This document shows positions 19,101 to 20,501 of a stretch of 20,501 bases of DNA, one piece after another. Numbering within the stretch: the stretch's first letter is position 1; each line of letters begins with the position of its first letter. The notes under the pieces were generated by a model. The model did not search any database. It was not told the origin of the DNA and saw only the letters and a program-made list of their open reading frames with translations. The translations under genes were made by a program, and so were the position numbers. Source of the DNA: Blastocladiella britannica (Eukaryota; Blastocladiomycota; Blastocladiomycetes; Blastocladiales; Blastocladiaceae); NCBI GenBank assembly GCA_025349905.2, contig MU624850.1, positions 1 to 20,501 of the forward strand. Reading direction: 5' to 3'.

Positions 19101-20122
19101 GTGCGCGACTCTTGCACAAATTTAACCAGCTTGTGCACCTTGCGGTTGAGGAGCTGGCGAAGCTCGCGCAACTTGCTCACTTCCACAATGTCCTCGTCAA
19201 TGTCCAATTCCTCTGGTTCAAGATTGGGAGGCGAGATCGCTCTGTCTTGGGTGACAATGGACGTAGCGATCGATGCAAGGGAGCTCCCATTGGTGGTGCC
19301 AGGCGTCAGCGAAATAAGCTGCGAGTTGCGAGGTGTGGTCGAAATGTTTTGATCACTGCCCTTTGGGACGGCCAGCGCTTGAATCTTGTTTGTTGACCCC
19401 AGCGACGCCGCCTGTGTCACGACAATATCAGGCATGCCCGGCGGCGGCGGTGTGAGAACCGCTGGCGGGCTGCGGATGCCGCTGGGCTTGGTGAAGGTGG
19501 CATTGGTCGCAGTGGTGGTTGTGGTAGTGGAAGTGGGCTCTGGCCCTTCTTCCTCCCGCAGTGAGCTGGATGAGATACTGGAAAACGACCGCTCAAGCAA
19601 TTGGGCATGTGCGGAGGGGGACCTGGCGCCAGTATGGTGCAAGGAACGCTCCAATGTGCTGCTTGGGGTGCTCGCTTCAGTTGACCAGTTGCCAAGCGAG
19701 CCACCGTTGAAAGCATATTCCGCGGCAGATCCAGGAATATCGACAATGGGAACAGACGCCGTGCCGCGACCATAAGCTCCATCGGTCGTGCTGGTACGCG
19801 GTGCGATTCGCTGAGAAGCACGTGACCCGATCGAAGATTGAGAGTCTGCCAGCGCACTGGCAGACGCAGTGGATGGAACAACGCCTCGAATCATAGTTTG
19901 GCGGCTGTTTCGTGGCTGGGGAGGGAGATTCGGGATCGACATGTTGGGCGAGGAAGGGGCTGGCGGCGAGGCTATGGCTGCGACCGTCTGGACGTGCGCA
20001 AAATGCTGGCTGTTGTTGGGTGCCGGTGGAACTCGCGTCCCTGCGAGCTGTCGAACAAACGCGTCCAGCTCGGCGTTGGACCGGGCCATTGCATCCTCGG
20101 TGCTATCTTCGTGGTCGGCCAT
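16183..20122 (-). CDS. Cyclic-nucleotide-binding six-helix cation channel (CNG/HCN/EAG superfamily) with an aberrant pore
   Basis: Sixteen exons (20122-19030, 18966-18903, 18824-18516, 18420-18228, 18167-18067, 17972-17823, 17751-17729, 17666-17572, 17502-17450, 17415-17317, 17240-17162, 17096-17059, 17000-16870, 16807-16791, 16725-16656, 16592-16183) give 974 residues. Residues 1-310 are disordered and Ser/Thr/Pro-rich, with a Thr run. S1 starts near DPSFIFWQIFDGFVRIADI, S3 is FLALLPIDWIVLG, S4 is WLRALRFLRLDK (502-511), and S5 runs from about 530 to 552. The pore loop and S6 follow (586-635). The C-linker includes FLRRYMQEHAFPP. The cNMP-binding domain has ICKAGDPGTEMYFIRKG and a phosphate-binding cassette FFGEIALFENMRRSATA with E794 and R803. 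A basic coiled tail follows (RLRLEAEEQTKQREAERKNR). The GYGD or GE filter is absent (see findings). One intron is only 34 nt (17449-17416); a 49-nt alternative removes three residues. Confidence 0.88.
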
Positions 20123-20501
20123 GATCACTGATTCTGCTTAGATTGGAATGAATGAATAATGATCAATTCACACGGTTGTAGTGAGGTGAACGTAGATGTA
20201 GGTACAAACAAATGGAAGCCCAGCGCGGATGGTTACTCACAAGATCGCAGTGAAATATGTTTTGCGCCCCTCCCCCGTGTTGCGGTAGGGAGTCGATTTA
20301 GTTCGACGGCAGCCACTGGATGTCAAATATGAGGGAACTCGTAAACCTTTTTGATGCGATCCAACGAGCGAGCATGGGCGTTTGTTGAGAGTTTTTTTGT
20401 GGACCTTCACTGCCAGCGAAACGGGGGTTTTCAAAAGGTCAAAAACGCCCTTTAGAAGACATTTTACTTCAAAACCACTTCAAAAGACCCAACCTCATTT
20501 T
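20123..20501. promoter_or_regulatory. Upstream region of the channel gene to the window edge
   Basis: These 379 bp lie 5' of the channel start and should hold its promoter and 5' UTR. A minus-strand open frame at 20434-20237 (65 codons) shows no recognisable motif or splice logic and I do not call it. Two copies of ACTTCAAAA (20466-20474 and 20477-20485) are spaced 11 bp apart. No gene is supported here. Confidence 0.35.

Noticed and set aside
20237..20434. Minus-strand open frame of 65 codons upstream of the channel
   Set aside because: No motif, no splice logic and ordinary codon pattern; it more likely lies in the channel's 5' region.
1..20501. tRNA, rRNA, CRISPR array, insertion sequence or retroelement
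   Set aside because: No cloverleaf, conserved rRNA segment, spaced repeats, terminal repeats, transposase or reverse transcriptase motif was seen; the RNase H domain belongs to a cellular RNase H1 with its own hybrid-binding domain.

Overview
The window is dense, intron-rich nuclear DNA of a GC-rich eukaryote. Introns are mostly 57-78 nt (GT...AG, often poly-T or poly-A rich) and genes lie on both strands with very short spacers. A fungus is the best guess: there is a Rua1_C-type domain (known from fungal regulators), a CHASE-type hybrid-kinase relative and a fungal-size Sgf11. A cyclic-nucleotide-gated channel and a beta-helix/multi-TM surface protein point towards an early-diverging zoosporic lineage (Blastocladiomycota- or chytrid-like). 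That placement is inference. I saw no rRNA, tRNA, CRISPR array or transposon.

Layout, left to right: eIF4E (minus, 3 exons); a COG8-like Golgi tethering subunit (plus, single exon); RNase H1 with N-terminal hybrid-binding domain (minus, 4 exons), convergent with COG8 with 21 bp between the stops; a CHASE-PAS-HisKA membrane sensor that ends right after the phospho-acceptor domain, with no ATPase domain (plus, 3 exons); a secreted/surface beta-helix protein with a Cys-rich neck and about eight C-terminal membrane helices (minus, 11 exons); a small basic nuclear-type protein of unknown function (minus, 2 exons); an Sgf11-like SAGA deubiquitinase-module subunit (minus); a PHD-extended PHD protein fused to a Rua1_C-type domain (minus, 9 exons); a short unknown protein (minus); a LURP-one-related/Tubby-fold protein (plus, 2 exons); and a cyclic-nucleotide-binding six-helix channel of 16 exons (minus). 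The exon models were built by hand. In each large gene the summed exon length is a multiple of three and the junctions restore recognisable family motifs.

Functionally the window mixes housekeeping genes (translation initiation, Golgi trafficking, RNA:DNA hybrid removal), two chromatin genes side by side (Sgf11-like and PHD/ePHD/Rua1_C), and three membrane genes likely to act in sensing (CHASE kinase relative, beta-helix receptor-like protein, cNMP channel). There is no operon logic. The most unusual points are the channel's selectivity-filter region, which has no GYG- or GE-type filter, the kinase relative lacking its catalytic domain, and the PHD-ePHD-Rua1_C domain combination.
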